Origin: JAADJA01 sp963840975 | GTDB lineage: Bacteria > Bacteroidota > Bacteroidia > Bacteroidales > JAADJA01 | Direction of reading: 5' to 3' | DNA: 64,000 bases | Assembly (NCBI GenBank): GCA_963840975.1 | Contig: CAWJBC010000021.1 | Coordinates: forward strand, 248,001-312,000 | Part shown: one piece after another, positions 19,584-28,393 of the stretch | Numbering within the stretch: position 1 is the first letter of the stretch | Layout of the letters: every line of letters starts with the position of its first letter | Program-made: the position numbers and the translations under genes | The notes under the pieces: generated by a model | What the model saw: only the letters and a program-made list of their open reading frames with translations | Databases searched by the model: none | What the model was told of the DNA's origin: nothing

Positions 19584-20765
19584 ATGAAAACATTGGAAAG
19601 CGCTTTTACAGAGAAACAATTGGGTCATTCAAATCTTCTGCTTAAAAACGCCTTTATTAAATCTGCCACCTACGAAGGGATGTTTGATAAAGGAATCCCC
19701 ACTGACAGTTTGATCAGTCATCACGTAAATATAGCCAAAGGAAATGCAGCTCTTACAACTGTGTCTTACGGTGCAGTATCGGCGGATGCGAGAACTTTTA
19801 GCGATCAGATGTACATCAATGAACGAAGCCTTGAAAAATTAAAAATACTGACACACGAGGTTCATGAGGCAGGAGGGAAGGTTTCGATTCAACTCACCCA
19901 TTGCGGCTACTTTTCGAAGAATAAAGAAGTTAAAAAGCCGTTGGCGCCCAGCAAAGTTTTCAATGAATACGGGTTTATGTCGGGGATCGTGTTTTCCAAA
20001 GCAATGACTATATTGGATATGGAAAAAGTGTCGGATGATTTTGCAGAAGCTGCATGGCGATGCAGGGATGCCGGTTTCGATGCTGTTGAAATCCACATGG
20101 GGCATGGATATTTATTGAGCCAGTTTCTCAGTCCGTGGACCAATAAGCGAAAAGATAATTATGGCGGTAGCATTGAGAACAGGTCGCGGTTTCCACTTGA
20201 AGTATTGCATAAAGTGATTGGACGGGTAGGAAAAGAATTTCCAGTACTTGTTAAACTAAATTTAAGCGACGGTTTTCGCGGTGGTTTTTCCCTTGAGGAT
20301 TGCAAATATTTTTCAAAAGAGCTTGAAAGGAAAGGGTGTACTGCAATTATTTTAAGCGGCGGATTTACCAGTAAAACTCCTTTTTACATGATGAGGGGGA
20401 AAGTCCCATTGGGAGGCATGATAATGAACGGCTCTTCTCTGGCAGAAAAACTGACTATGGCGCTATTTGGACCTTTCGTAATTAAACGCTATAAATTTTC
20501 GGAAAACTTCTTCCTTTCACAAGCGAAAGAAATCCGCAAAACCGTTCAAATGCCATTGGTTTACCTTGGAGGTGTTCACTCAAAAAATGGCATTGAAGAA
20601 ATATTGAATGTCGGTTTTGAATTTATCGCCATCGGAAGGGCATTCATTCATGATCCTGATTTTCTTGTTAAACTAAAAGAAAACAGTATCGAAAAGTCAG
20701 AATGCAACCGTTGTAATAAATGTATAGTCGAGATGGACAGAGGCGGTGTTAAATGTGTGATTTAA
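19584..20765 (+). CDS. NADH:flavin oxidoreductase, old yellow enzyme family
   Basis: This is an FMN-binding TIM-barrel oxidoreductase that reduces activated C=C bonds or similar acceptors in the cytoplasm; the substrate cannot be read from sequence. Family marks are NAFIKSATYEG near residue 25, QLTHCGYFS near residue 106, EIHMGHGYLLSQFLSPWTN near residue 168, NYGGSIENRSRFPLEV, and the phosphate-binding PLVYLGGVHSKNGIEE and FIAIGRAFIHDPDF. The C-terminus ends with a Cys cluster (CNRCNKC, then C near the end), like the Fe-S ligand motif of the 2,4-dienoyl-CoA reductase branch. No second FAD/NAD domain follows. It is 393 residues and free-standing. Confidence 0.92.
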   Translation: MKTLESAFTEKQLGHSNLLLKNAFIKSATYEGMFDKGIPTDSLISHHVNIAKGNAALTTVSYGAVSADARTFSDQMYINERSLEKLKILTHEVHEAGGKVSIQLTHCGYFSKNKEVKKPLAPSKVFNEYGFMSGIVFSKAMTILDMEKVSDDFAEAAWRCRDAGFDAVEIHMGHGYLLSQFLSPWTNKRKDNYGGSIENRSRFPLEVLHKVIGRVGKEFPVLVKLNLSDGFRGGFSLEDCKYFSKELERKGCTAIILSGGFTSKTPFYMMRGKVPLGGMIMNGSSLAEKLTMALFGPFVIKRYKFSENFFLSQAKEIRKTVQMPLVYLGGVHSKNGIEEILNVGFEFIAIGRAFIHDPDFLVKLKENSIEKSECNRCNKCIVEMDRGGVKCVI

Positions 20766-20805
20766 TACATTTTTGATCTGGGGAACTCAAACCCAATAGA
20801 AAAAG

Positions 20806-21120
20806 TTATTCTGAAAACGCGCCCGAAAATTTTGCAATTAATAAAGCAAGGACAATGGCAAGCAGGATAAAAAACCCTATTTTTCTCCTTATTTGCGTAT
20901 ATTGTTCAAGCCTGTCCTTGTCGAGGTAGTATTTCCCTGAACCGGATTCAACGATTACACCTTTCCTGACGAGCCTGCGGAAGATCAGGCTGTGACGGAT
21001 GCCCAGTTCTTCAATTGTCCGGGCTGTGGCGGATGAATAAGCTTCGCGGGTTTGAAAACTGCGGACGATCTTCCTGGATTGCGAGGCCATAATGGCTCCG
21101 GATGCATTGGGTGGTACCAT
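20806..21120 (-). CDS. Small protein with winged-helix-like N-terminus and C-terminal membrane anchor
   Basis: The 104-residue protein has a basic N-terminal region. A segment then reads as a short helix-turn-helix plus wing (TARTIEELGIRHSLIFRRLV, then KGVIVESGSGKYYLDKDRL), and one membrane span (IGFFILLAIVLALLIAKF) sits near the C-terminus. I do not recognise a family. It would be a tail-anchored protein facing the cytoplasm, perhaps a regulator held at the membrane. An alternative start is the ATG at 21090. Confidence 0.65.
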   Translation of the reverse strand: MVPPNASGAIMASQSRKIVRSFQTREAYSSATARTIEELGIRHSLIFRRLVRKGVIVESGSGKYYLDKDRLEQYTQIRRKIGFFILLAIVLALLIAKFSGAFSE

Positions 21121-21261
21121 ATTCGAAATATTTATTAAAAATCAAAATTAAATCTTTTTTCAGGACGGGTCAGCCTGAAAATCATCTAATTTATAACTAC
21201 TCTTATGTAACTAAACTGAAAATGGGTAAAGGAATAGGTAAGGAAATCTGGGTAGTTTAAA

Positions 21262-21285
21262 GGCTAAGGCTAAGACTAAGGCTAA
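21262..21285 (+). repeat. GGCTAA hexamer array
   Basis: Four tandem hexamers, GGCTAA GGCTAA GACTAA GGCTAA. The array forms the left arm of a composite repeat whose right arm is at 21359-21390. It lies in the 420-base gap before the barrel gene at 21542. Confidence 0.8.
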
Positions 21286-21340
21286 GTGAGAACTTTACCA
21301 TAACCTTTTCCAAAAATGACCAGCCTGACAACCTGCATGC

Positions 21341-21390
21341 GTGGCAGGGACGGGCAGGCATCCTTACCCTTGCCTCACTCACTTTTATCC
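21341..21390 (+). repeat. Composite intergenic repeat, copy C
   Basis: A GGCAGG-rich centre (GGGCAGGCATCC at 21352-21363) is followed by CCTTACCCTTGCCTCACTCAC, a degenerate pyrimidine hexamer tail that is roughly the reverse complement of the array at 21262. The same order, GGCAGGnATCC then pyrimidine hexamers, occurs at 26822-26890 and 28532-28588. Confidence 0.65.
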
Positions 21391-21475
21391 GTTTATATCG
21401 CAAGTTTTAATTCCTGGTGCGGTTTGTTTTAATTGAACTGAAGGACTAAATACTATCTAATAAGGACTTTTTCCA

Positions 21476-21483
21476 TATCTTTG
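21476..21483 (+). promoter_or_regulatory. Candidate -7 element for the 21.5-23.3 kb operon
   Basis: TATCTTTG followed by A, a full match to TAnnTTTG, 58 bases before the ATG at 21542. No -33 element was identified. Confidence 0.45.
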
Positions 21484-21541
21484 AACCTCTGGTTTGGATG
21501 ACGACAGATGATACTCTTTATCATAGTAAGCCATTATAAGA

Positions 21542-22159
21542 ATGCACACAGAAATGAATAAATTATTGATAATTTTGGTTTTCGTTTTACCGACAACATT
21601 GCTAGGACAGGAGAAGACAATTCCAATTGATATATCGTTATTTAACGAGGCGACAGCAATTCCATTTACACGGTTTTTCACAACTCCAATTCATCCTGGT
21701 TTACAATTGGGGACTGAATTTAATTATAAGATTAAAGAACATTCCCGACTGTTTCAGACTGCCAATATTTGCTATTTCTATCATAACTATCTTGCACAAG
21801 GGATCGGGCTTAATACAGAGTTGGGGTATGAATACCGCTTAAAATCAGGATTTGCTGTTGCCGGTCTTTTAGGTGTTGGATATATGCACACCTTTGCAAC
21901 AACTGAAGAATTTACTTTTTCAAACGGACAATACGAAAAGAATGCTGACAAAGGCAATGCAAGATTATATCCCTCTTTATCCTTTGATATTGGCTATTAT
22001 TTAATCAAGGCAGATAACAATAGTCCAAAAATATTTATTCGTTATCAATCCTGGGCTGAGTACCCTTATTCGCCTGACTTTATTCCGGTGATGACGCACA
22101 TTAGCTTACATATTGGGGCAAAATTTTTTATCCACACAAAAACCAGGACAAATGACTAA
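21542..22159 (+). CDS. Exported small barrel-like protein of unknown function
   Basis: A signal peptide (MNKLLIILVFVLPTTLLGQ, from ATG 21554; the ATG at 21542 adds four residues) is followed by a strand-rich mature part. Examples are LQLGTEFNYKI, YLAQGIGLNTELGYEYRL, GFAVAGLLGVGYMHTF and LYPSLSFDIGYYL, typical of 8- to 10-stranded outer-membrane barrels. It is about 205 residues. The lipoprotein serine hydrolase starts inside its last codons, so the two are translationally coupled and may act together at the envelope. I recognise no family. Confidence 0.7.
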   Translation: MHTEMNKLLIILVFVLPTTLLGQEKTIPIDISLFNEATAIPFTRFFTTPIHPGLQLGTEFNYKIKEHSRLFQTANICYFYHNYLAQGIGLNTELGYEYRLKSGFAVAGLLGVGYMHTFATTEEFTFSNGQYEKNADKGNARLYPSLSFDIGYYLIKADNNSPKIFIRYQSWAEYPYSPDFIPVMTHISLHIGAKFFIHTKTRTND

Positions 22160-23333
22160 AAAAATATATTTTATACTCGCCCTGCTGTCGTTTTTCGCTT
22201 GCAGAAAGGGCGAAATCATTGAACCCGATTTTTATTATTGCAATTTCAATTTTGCTGACAGTAGTTCAACCAATCCAAACAACAACAAATATCAGTCACT
22301 AATAGATGGTATGACTTCAAGCGGTGTAGTTGGCATTACAATGTCTGTTTATCACCCACAGACCGGAATGTGGACTGGAGCAAGCGGAAAAGCTGATTTA
22401 CACAACAATGTTGATATGAAACCTTGCAATATTTCACGGGTGGGTTCTACAGTGAAAATGTTTACAGCTACCACAGTATTGTTACTTATGGAAGAAGGGA
22501 AATTAAATCTGGATGATAAAATTTCTTCCTATTTGCAAGGAGATGTTATATCCAAAATTGAAAATGCAGACAAGGCCACTATTCGTCAATTGCTTCAACA
22601 TTCAAGTGGTATATACAACTACATTCAAAATTTGAAATTTCAAACTGCTTCCACCAATGATTTAATCAGAGAATGGCAACCTGACGACCTGTTAAAATAC
22701 GCATTCAACCAAAAAGCTTACTTTCAGCCTGATGAGGATGTCCGATACTCAAACACAGGCTATATTTTGCTCGGATTATTAATTGAAAAAATTGAAGGGA
22801 AGCCATTTTACAAAGTCTTTGAAGAAAAATTATTTAATCCACTGGGTTTAACATTAACAAAATTTGCTGCCGAAGATCCTGTTCCTGATGGAATAGTTAG
22901 AGGATATATTGATTTGTACAGCAATCTACAAGTTATCGAAAGCACCTACTTTAGTGGCTGGGACTATTATACCGCCGATGGAGGTTTGATTTCAAATCCC
23001 TGCGATTTAAGCATTTTCTTTCAGGCATTAATGAATGGACAAATAATAAATTCAGCTTCATTAAATAAAATGCTCGTATGGAAAGCGCCCAAAGAGCAAT
23101 CGGCAGATTTTTTCCCGATCTTCTATGGATTAGGTATTTTCAAAATCGAAACCCCCGGAGGAATCGCCTATATGCACAGTGGTGATGCAATTGGCTATTA
23201 CGCAAATATGTTATATTTCCCGGCAGACAGCACGACAATAATTTATGCAGCAAACAGCAATTATGGCAAAATTGACCAATATGTTTCAACAAAAGAAGCC
23301 ATGGAAAAAATTATTGATGTAACGAAGGAATAA
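22152..23333 (+). CDS. Serine hydrolase lipoprotein, beta-lactamase (class C/PBP) fold
   Basis: The ATG at 22152 gives MTKKIYFILALLSFFAC, a lipoprotein signal with the lipid Cys at residue 17; it overlaps the previous stop by 8 bases. The beta-lactamase/D-alanyl-D-alanine carboxypeptidase-like motifs are present: the SxxK pair Ser99 and Lys102 in VGSTVKMFTA, the Tyr-x-Asn box RYSNTGYILLG, and HSG in place of KTG in YMHSGDAIGY. HxG is usual for esterase- and peptidase-like members of this family, so beta-lactam resistance should not be assumed. It is 393 residues, probably anchored in the periplasm or on the surface. The substrate is unknown. Confidence 0.9.
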   Translation: MTKKIYFILALLSFFACRKGEIIEPDFYYCNFNFADSSSTNPNNNKYQSLIDGMTSSGVVGITMSVYHPQTGMWTGASGKADLHNNVDMKPCNISRVGSTVKMFTATTVLLLMEEGKLNLDDKISSYLQGDVISKIENADKATIRQLLQHSSGIYNYIQNLKFQTASTNDLIREWQPDDLLKYAFNQKAYFQPDEDVRYSNTGYILLGLLIEKIEGKPFYKVFEEKLFNPLGLTLTKFAAEDPVPDGIVRGYIDLYSNLQVIESTYFSGWDYYTADGGLISNPCDLSIFFQALMNGQIINSASLNKMLVWKAPKEQSADFFPIFYGLGIFKIETPGGIAYMHSGDAIGYYANMLYFPADSTTIIYAANSNYGKIDQYVSTKEAMEKIIDVTKE

Positions 23334-23494
23334 ATAGAATAACGGCTTAAAATGTACCAAAAAATTGCCCGGGGCATCCCGGAATAATCAATTTCAAATT
23401 TTCCTTGTTTCCTATAAATTGAACGCAAAAAGGAATGCAGGTGCAGCCTTGCTGATCTAAGCCCGCGTCAAATGTCCGAAGCGAATTGCCAAAG

Positions 23495-24721
23495 TTAATT
23501 CTTCACAAATTTTGAACTTACCACACCGCCATGATGATTTACAACCAGGGAATATACCCCTTTTGGGAAATGTTCAATATTCAGGTCATGGTAATTGCCA
23601 GGGTTTAGCCTTCCTGTCTCAAGTTTAGCACCATTCAGGTTGAAAATGCTGTAGATTGTGTTTTGATCCGTGACATCCAGAACAAAATGGATGGCTAAAG
23701 CTGAAGGATTGGGTAGGATATTCAAATAATTTTGTCTGATATTATGTAGATATGTACCCACTGTCAGGTCAGAATGCAGAATTAATCCGAGGCTCACCTT
23801 TGTGGCTTCAGCCAGGTATAGGAAATCACAATTCTCAGCTACGTCATTAATGGTATGGTAATTTGGATTGATGTAATGCTCCATAAAATAGATGCCTTGA
23901 TAGCCTGCATCAAGGAAAGGCTGAATGTCACCCCCGACCTGGTAAACCGGTTGCCATGAATAGGTATTCAGGGAAGTAAAATTCCCGATAATATAAATTG
24001 CCATTGAAGTGATAAGCGGTGACATTGTACTGTTGAACAAATCAATCGTCCACGATCCATCGTTCCAGGCGATCATATCATTGTTGATTGCCATTGAAAT
24101 GTCCCTACCTTCCGCCTGTGCCTCAGCAGCATAATGCTCAGTACCGGCATCTCCATAATTCATCAGTTCTTCGGCGGCTGATGCGAGGAAGATCAGGGTT
24201 TGCCCCGGTTGATAGCCCATTTCCATGATGACCCTTGCACACTCCAGCGTTGCAGCCGTTCCTGAAGCATTGTCATCAGCGCCCGGGGCAACGACCATTG
24301 GATCTGCATCCTGCACCACACAGTCGTAATGGCTTACCAAAACAATCTCAATTTCCGGGGTCAAATTGCCCTCAATCCTTGCCTCAACATTGTACTGCCA
24401 GGTTGTTGTGTCAAATACCAAAAAAGGGGGCCAATTGATATATGTATTGCAGGGAAATGAATCGAGCCTGACCTCTTCTATACCATACGAAAGGAATTTG
24501 TTCATGATCCATGTTGCCACCTCTTTACGGTTCGGTGATATCATAAACCGCGTACCCATCTCCTGTAAGTCCTGCACATCATTTTGCATCGAGTCAGGGC
24601 TGATCAATGCCAGTGCAGCAACAATAAGGGAATCTGAATTTTGACAATGGGCCTTGTTTTCTAAAACTACACCGGCGACAGAGAACCCAAACAAAATGAT
24701 AAGTGTAAATGCTTTTTTCAT
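23495..24721 (-). CDS. M28 family zinc peptidase with T9SS type A sorting domain
   Basis: This is a secreted metallo-aminopeptidase-like enzyme. A signal peptide (MKKAFTLIILFGFSVAGVVL) is followed by the M28 domain. Its zinc ligands are visible: His and Asp in VSHYDCVVQ, Asp in PGADDNASGTAATLE, the catalytic and ligand Glu pair in SAAEELMNYGDAG, Asp in INNDMIAW, and a late His in FMEHYINPNYHTIND. The last 80 residues form a sorting domain (NILPNPSALAIHFVLD, FPKGVYSLVV, KFVKN). It is 408 residues, close to a free-standing M28 enzyme plus sorting tail. It is the only gene on this strand here, convergent with the serine hydrolase. Confidence 0.93.
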   Translation of the reverse strand: MKKAFTLIILFGFSVAGVVLENKAHCQNSDSLIVAALALISPDSMQNDVQDLQEMGTRFMISPNRKEVATWIMNKFLSYGIEEVRLDSFPCNTYINWPPFLVFDTTTWQYNVEARIEGNLTPEIEIVLVSHYDCVVQDADPMVVAPGADDNASGTAATLECARVIMEMGYQPGQTLIFLASAAEELMNYGDAGTEHYAAEAQAEGRDISMAINNDMIAWNDGSWTIDLFNSTMSPLITSMAIYIIGNFTSLNTYSWQPVYQVGGDIQPFLDAGYQGIYFMEHYINPNYHTINDVAENCDFLYLAEATKVSLGLILHSDLTVGTYLHNIRQNYLNILPNPSALAIHFVLDVTDQNTIYSIFNLNGAKLETGRLNPGNYHDLNIEHFPKGVYSLVVNHHGGVVSSKFVKN

Positions 24722-25200
24722 ACTTTATAATTGTTTTCACTCTGAAAAGTAATTTTATTGCCGCCAAATTACAAAAACACCAAATCACACCAAAGTTGGG
24801 GGGCTGATTATTAAAGTTTTGTGTATTTTAGTGACTTCGTGTGTTAGTGGCATTTTCATTTTTTGATTTTTCGGAGCGGACTCATAATTTATACTTCAAT
24901 GTTATCCTTAACTTCTTACAAAACTACAATCATTTACTTTTTCGTCTTAAATTCAGTCAGGCATATTAAAAAACTGGCTGAAATTAGTTCCATTCCGATT
25001 GCATTTTTTAGTTTGTCAAAATAAGTAAAAAAAAGTCCGGAAGTCAATAGCAAATCAGTTTCCGGTAGGTATGAATCAGTTTTCGTTGATTTTGTTTGAT
25101 GTCAGTACCACACTTTCCATGATCGAATTTCATACAAGTCACCCTTGCTGTTTCTTTTTGGTTGCGGAGGTATATTCTCTTGAGTGATCCTTCAGAGGAT
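24722..25200. other. Gap of 479 bases without a gene
   Basis: No convincing gene on either strand. It holds a GTGACTTCGTGTGTTAGTGGC string (24831-24851) akin to the repeat at 63221-63256. Directly after it is a TTTTCGGAGCGGACTCA element shared with 36798-36815. The palindrome GATCC-ttcaga-GGATC near 25181-25201 abuts the end of the next gene. Confidence 0.6.
24848..24897. repeat. Dispersed TTTTCGGAGYGGACTCA repeat, copy 1
   Basis: The segment GGCATTTT...TTTTGATTTTTCGGAGCGGACTCA then ATAATTTATACTT closely matches 36784-36825, with TTTTCGGAGYGGACTCA nearly identical. Both copies lie in intergenic DNA and neither codes for protein. Confidence 0.65.
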
Positions 25201-25620
25201 CTAATGACCAGAGTTGCTATTGATCAATACAAGGTAATATAGCATTGTTTCAGGATCTTCCATATCCGGTTCATTTTGATAATTTTGCAGTAATCCGGGA
25301 TACGACTCCAACATCTTTTTTAGTACAACCCTGTTCAGAGGTTTGGCTATACCAAATCTATTGTCGATAACATAAAGAACCTTGGTTTTTAAATTTTTTG
25401 CATTTCTATCTATAGCACCAATTGCTCCGCTGTATCTCCGCGTAGCACTTTGAACGGCTATATCCCCATTGTTAACCGGACCCCAAAAGCCAATATACTT
25501 TCCTTCGGTAATAACTTTGGCATACATCTTCTGAGCTTTCTGAATGAAACAATTCAAATAAAGGGTATCTCCTGTTGAAATTGCATAAATTTTCGCGCAT
25601 AAACCCTTTTTGCAAATCAA
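25201..25620 (-). CDS. Hypothetical protein, probably the 3' part of a longer gene
   Basis: The frame gives up to 139 residues but has only a TTG start and no signal or RBS. The sequence (GKYIGFWGPVNNGDIAVQS, then KVLYVIDNRFGIAKPLNRVVL, DPETMLYYLVLINS) looks like the C-terminal part of a longer globular protein of a type I have seen in Bacteroidota but cannot name. It lies just downstream of the truncated lipoprotein at 25659-26216 in a different frame. It may be a fragment left by rearrangement, or the tail of that gene after several lesions. No function is proposed. Confidence 0.4.
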   Translation of the reverse strand: MICKKGLCAKIYAISTGDTLYLNCFIQKAQKMYAKVITEGKYIGFWGPVNNGDIAVQSATRRYSGAIGAIDRNAKNLKTKVLYVIDNRFGIAKPLNRVVLKKMLESYPGLLQNYQNEPDMEDPETMLYYLVLINSNSGH

Positions 25621-25658
25621 AATTGCCTTGATTTGGCGTCGAAAAACATAATCTGCAT

Positions 25659-26216
25659 TTAAAGACTGCCGTTGAAATTTACATCAAACTTTATTATTTT
25701 GTAATCAAAAGCGTACGCAATACCAATATATCCTCCGTCATTAGTTTTAATAATATTTCTAATTTCCTTACCATCAATAACTTTTACAATATTAAAAGTG
25801 GGGTTGATAGGTTCGTAAGTAGTAAAACTTATTTCATTTCCATAAGCAGTTCCCACACTATTGGTTGCATACGCTTTAACAAAATATGTGGTGGCAGGGG
25901 TTAAATCAGTAATATGGCTAATATATTCACCTGAACCTGTTCCATCTATGGTTTTATTGTCTGAAATGGTAGGATTTTGTAATGTACTCCAACACACACC
26001 TCTTGAAGTAATAGCCGAACCTCCGTCAGAAGTAACATTACCTCCACAAATTGAGGAGGTATATGAAATATTACTTATAGGTATCGTAGATAAGACAGGA
26101 TTTGATAGAATATTGTTGGTATTCGTGTCTTCATCTTTATTACAACTACTCATAATAATTAATAGAATTTCAAATATTATAAAATAATATGCAAATTCAA
26201 TTTTCTTTTTGTTCAT
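25659..26216 (-). CDS. Lipoprotein with fibronectin-III-like domain, probably truncated
   Basis: A lipoprotein signal (MNKKKIEFAYYFIIFEILLIIMSSC, lipid Cys near residue 25) leads into one fibronectin-III-like domain of the kind repeated in Bacteroidota surface proteins: GGNVTSDGGSAITSRGVCWS, then GSGEYISHITDLTPATTY and FVKAYATNSVGTAYGNEIS. After it a beta-propeller or delta-60-like repeat begins (IIKTNDGGYIGIAYAFDY KI) but stops within one unit at FNGSL. Normal relatives continue for hundreds of residues, so this is a 3'-truncated gene. It is 185 residues. The first part is probably still exported and anchored. Confidence 0.7.
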   Translation of the reverse strand: MNKKKIEFAYYFIIFEILLIIMSSCNKDEDTNTNNILSNPVLSTIPISNISYTSSICGGNVTSDGGSAITSRGVCWSTLQNPTISDNKTIDGTGSGEYISHITDLTPATTYFVKAYATNSVGTAYGNEISFTTYEPINPTFNIVKVIDGKEIRNIIKTNDGGYIGIAYAFDYKIIKFDVNFNGSL

Positions 26217-26471
26217 TCAAGTATATTTTTCAGGATTTCTAATTTTTTATATAAAATTATTTATGGACTTTTTATTATCATTCAGCTTGATTATAAAATT
26301 ACGTCTAATAAAATTTTTTTTGGTTATAAAATAATCTTACCCAAAGTTAAATTATATTGTTTCATTTCTCAATTTTTAAATCGGTTCACCCCAGCAAATA
26401 TATAAACTTCTTCAATAAACCAAATCAATTACAACTATTTTTTATCACTCAGGGATTAACAGGCAGGGAGG

Positions 26472-26692
26472 AAGTCTGCAATAAGCAGTCAGCAGTCGGC
26501 AAACGAAACTCAGAACGCAAAACACAAAACAATGAGCAGTTGGCGATTGGCAAAGCGGAACGCAGAACGCAGAACCCAGAATACAAAACAATTTGCAGTC
26601 GGCAATCGGCAATGTGGAACTTAGAACACAAAACATTCAGCGGTCTGCAGTCTGCAATATGCAGTATATGGGAAATTGGCAAATCAAAATTA
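26472..26692 (+). repeat. Degenerate heptamer array, about 220 bases
   Basis: Runs with a 7-base period follow each other while the unit drifts: GCAGTCA GCAGTCG GCAAACG; later AACGCAG AACGCAG AACCCAG AATACAA; then GCAGTCG GCAATCG GCAATGT; then GTCTGCA GTCTGCA ATATGCA. Such arrays resemble the short tandemly repeated heptamers (STRR) known from cyanobacteria and also seen between genes in Bacteroidota. It is not a CRISPR: there are no constant repeats or equal spacers. Confidence 0.8.
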
Positions 26693-26821
26693 CTATTTTC
26701 GACATCGAAAAACAGGTTCAAAAATAAAAATACCGTACACAGACGCAATTGGCGCGGGTTTCAAAAACCGATGACTGGATTCCTGACAAATCCTGACGGT
26801 TTTTCCCGCCTGAACGAGAAA

Positions 26822-26890
26822 GTCAGGCAGGTATCCCGTTATGAGTCTTAGCCTCCGTCTCCGCCTCTGCCTCCGCCTTACCCTTAACCA
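26822..26890 (+). repeat. Composite intergenic repeat, copy A
   Basis: AGGCAGGTATCC at 26825-26836, then GTTATGA and CTTAGCCT, then a pyrimidine hexamer run (CTCCGT CTCCGC CTCTGC CTCCGC CTTACC CTTAAC). It aligns base for base over about 55 positions with 28535-28588, with substitutions but no gap. Confidence 0.75.
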
Positions 26891-27146
26891 TAACCCAAAG
26901 ATCACCGGCGAAGCGTTTATTTAAATAAGGATAACCTGCAAAAAATGGACTGTATTGCTTGATGAAATTAAAATTTAATAAATTTGGCATCAGCAATCAC
27001 AGGAAATGAAACATCAGGTGAAAACAAACATGGCGATTTTATCAGGGAATTAAGTTAGTATCATAACAATTTGCATCCAATTTTCTATAACTTTAATTAC
27101 GATAAGGAGTGATGAAAAGAAGCAGAGTACTACAAATAATAAATAA

Positions 27147-28298
27147 ATGAAAATAATTATTCTGTCAATTATTGGAATAGGATTAATGGGATTTAATAAT
27201 TACATCAATGCCCAGCAAACTATTGCCGACACGATGATGCATGATGGTGAAACAAGAAGTTATATTATTTATATTCCTGCTAATTATACCGGCAATGCTC
27301 CTGTCCCATTATTGTTCAACTTTCATGGGCGCACCGGGACTGCAACGCAGCAAATGAACTGGTGCGATTTCAGACCTATTGCAGATACGGCTGGTTTTAT
27401 CATCGTGCATCCGCAGGGATTATTATTTAATGGAGTCACTTGCTGGAATGTGGGCGGTGAAGGCTTTACGCTCGGAATGACTACCGACGATATAGGTTTT
27501 ACGGAAGCGATGATAGATACAATAGCCGGTCAATATAATATTGACCTGACGAGAGTTTATAGCACCGGATATTCAAATGGAGGCTTTTTTAGTTTTGAAT
27601 TGGCTTGTCAGCTCGGATATAATATTGCTGCAATTGCATCTGTGGGTGGTTCAATGACTCCCGAAACATTAGCCAATTGCAATCCTCAGCATCCCACGCC
27701 TGTTTTACAAATTCATGGTACTGACGATACAATTGTGCCCTACGACGGTGTGTCCTGGTCCGAGCCTGTAACCACTGCGATATCCTATTGGGTCAATTAT
27801 AATAACACGGCAAGTATACCCATAGTCACCGTTGTTCCTGATATCAACACCTCGGATAGCAGTACTGTTGAGCATTACATCTATCAAAATGGGGATAGTT
27901 GTACATCTGTTGAACATTATAAAGTTATAGATGGAGGACATGACTGGCCGGGATCATGGGGAAATATGGATATTAACTCCAGTTCGTTAATATGGAGTTT
28001 TGTTTCTCAATATGATATCAACGGTAAAATCGGCAGTGCACCTATAGGGATGAATGAAAATATCAGCGAATTGATATTGTTCCAGGTTTTCCCCAATCCA
28101 TCAAACGGACAGTTTACGATTTTTCTTCCTGATGACAATACCGAACTTATTATTACGGATATGCTGGGACGGCAAATAATAAATACACGAACTTCTGAAA
28201 ATACCGTTAATCTTCAAATTGACACCAAAGGAGTTTACCTTGTCTACATCAGAACAAAACAAGGAATTACAACACGAAAACTCATTATTAACAAATAG
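27147..28298 (+). CDS. PHB-depolymerase-like esterase with T9SS type A sorting domain
   Basis: This is a secreted alpha/beta hydrolase of the polyhydroxybutyrate depolymerase/feruloyl esterase (LpqC-like) group. A signal peptide (MKIIILSIIGIGLMGFNNYINAQ) is followed by YIIYIPANY, the oxyanion region LLFNFHGRTG, the nucleophile elbow GYSNGGFFS with its Ser, the Asp region IHGTDDTIVPYDG, and His in DGGHDWPG. The last 80 residues form a sorting domain (LFQVFPNPSNGQFTIFLP, ITDMLGRQI, KLIINK). It is 383 residues. The true ester substrate (PHB, ferulate or acetyl groups) cannot be told from sequence. Confidence 0.92.
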   Translation: MKIIILSIIGIGLMGFNNYINAQQTIADTMMHDGETRSYIIYIPANYTGNAPVPLLFNFHGRTGTATQQMNWCDFRPIADTAGFIIVHPQGLLFNGVTCWNVGGEGFTLGMTTDDIGFTEAMIDTIAGQYNIDLTRVYSTGYSNGGFFSFELACQLGYNIAAIASVGGSMTPETLANCNPQHPTPVLQIHGTDDTIVPYDGVSWSEPVTTAISYWVNYNNTASIPIVTVVPDINTSDSSTVEHYIYQNGDSCTSVEHYKVIDGGHDWPGSWGNMDINSSSLIWSFVSQYDINGKIGSAPIGMNENISELILFQVFPNPSNGQFTIFLPDDNTELIITDMLGRQIINTRTSENTVNLQIDTKGVYLVYIRTKQGITTRKLIINK

Positions 28299-28393
28299 CA
28301 AAAGATAGAGCAATAAAGGATTACAGCGCTTGTAGTAATTTGGCAGTTCAGTTAGGAGATAGGAATTCCGGATGGGGTTCCTTTTTTGCTGGG

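Larger units (their letters stand above)
26217..27146. other. Gap of 930 bases, repeat-filled
   Basis: No gene is credible. 26217-26470 is very AT-rich and probably carries the promoter of the lipoprotein on the minus strand. 26472-26692 is a heptamer array, and 26822-26890 is composite repeat copy A. A frame of 164 codons on the plus strand spans the array, but its protein is only the translated repeat. Confidence 0.7.

Noticed and set aside
22152..23333. Beta-lactam resistance gene
   Set aside because: The fold and SxxK/YxN motifs are shared by many esterases and peptidases, and the third motif is HSG instead of KTG.
26472..26692. CRISPR-like look of the repeat cluster
   Set aside because: Units are 7 bases and drift; there are no constant repeats of 23-40 bases or equal spacers, and no cas genes.
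26357..26851. A 164-codon frame on the plus strand
   Set aside because: It is the translation of the heptamer array (Lys/Asn/Gln/Ser-rich, no signal, no family) and needs no gene to explain it.
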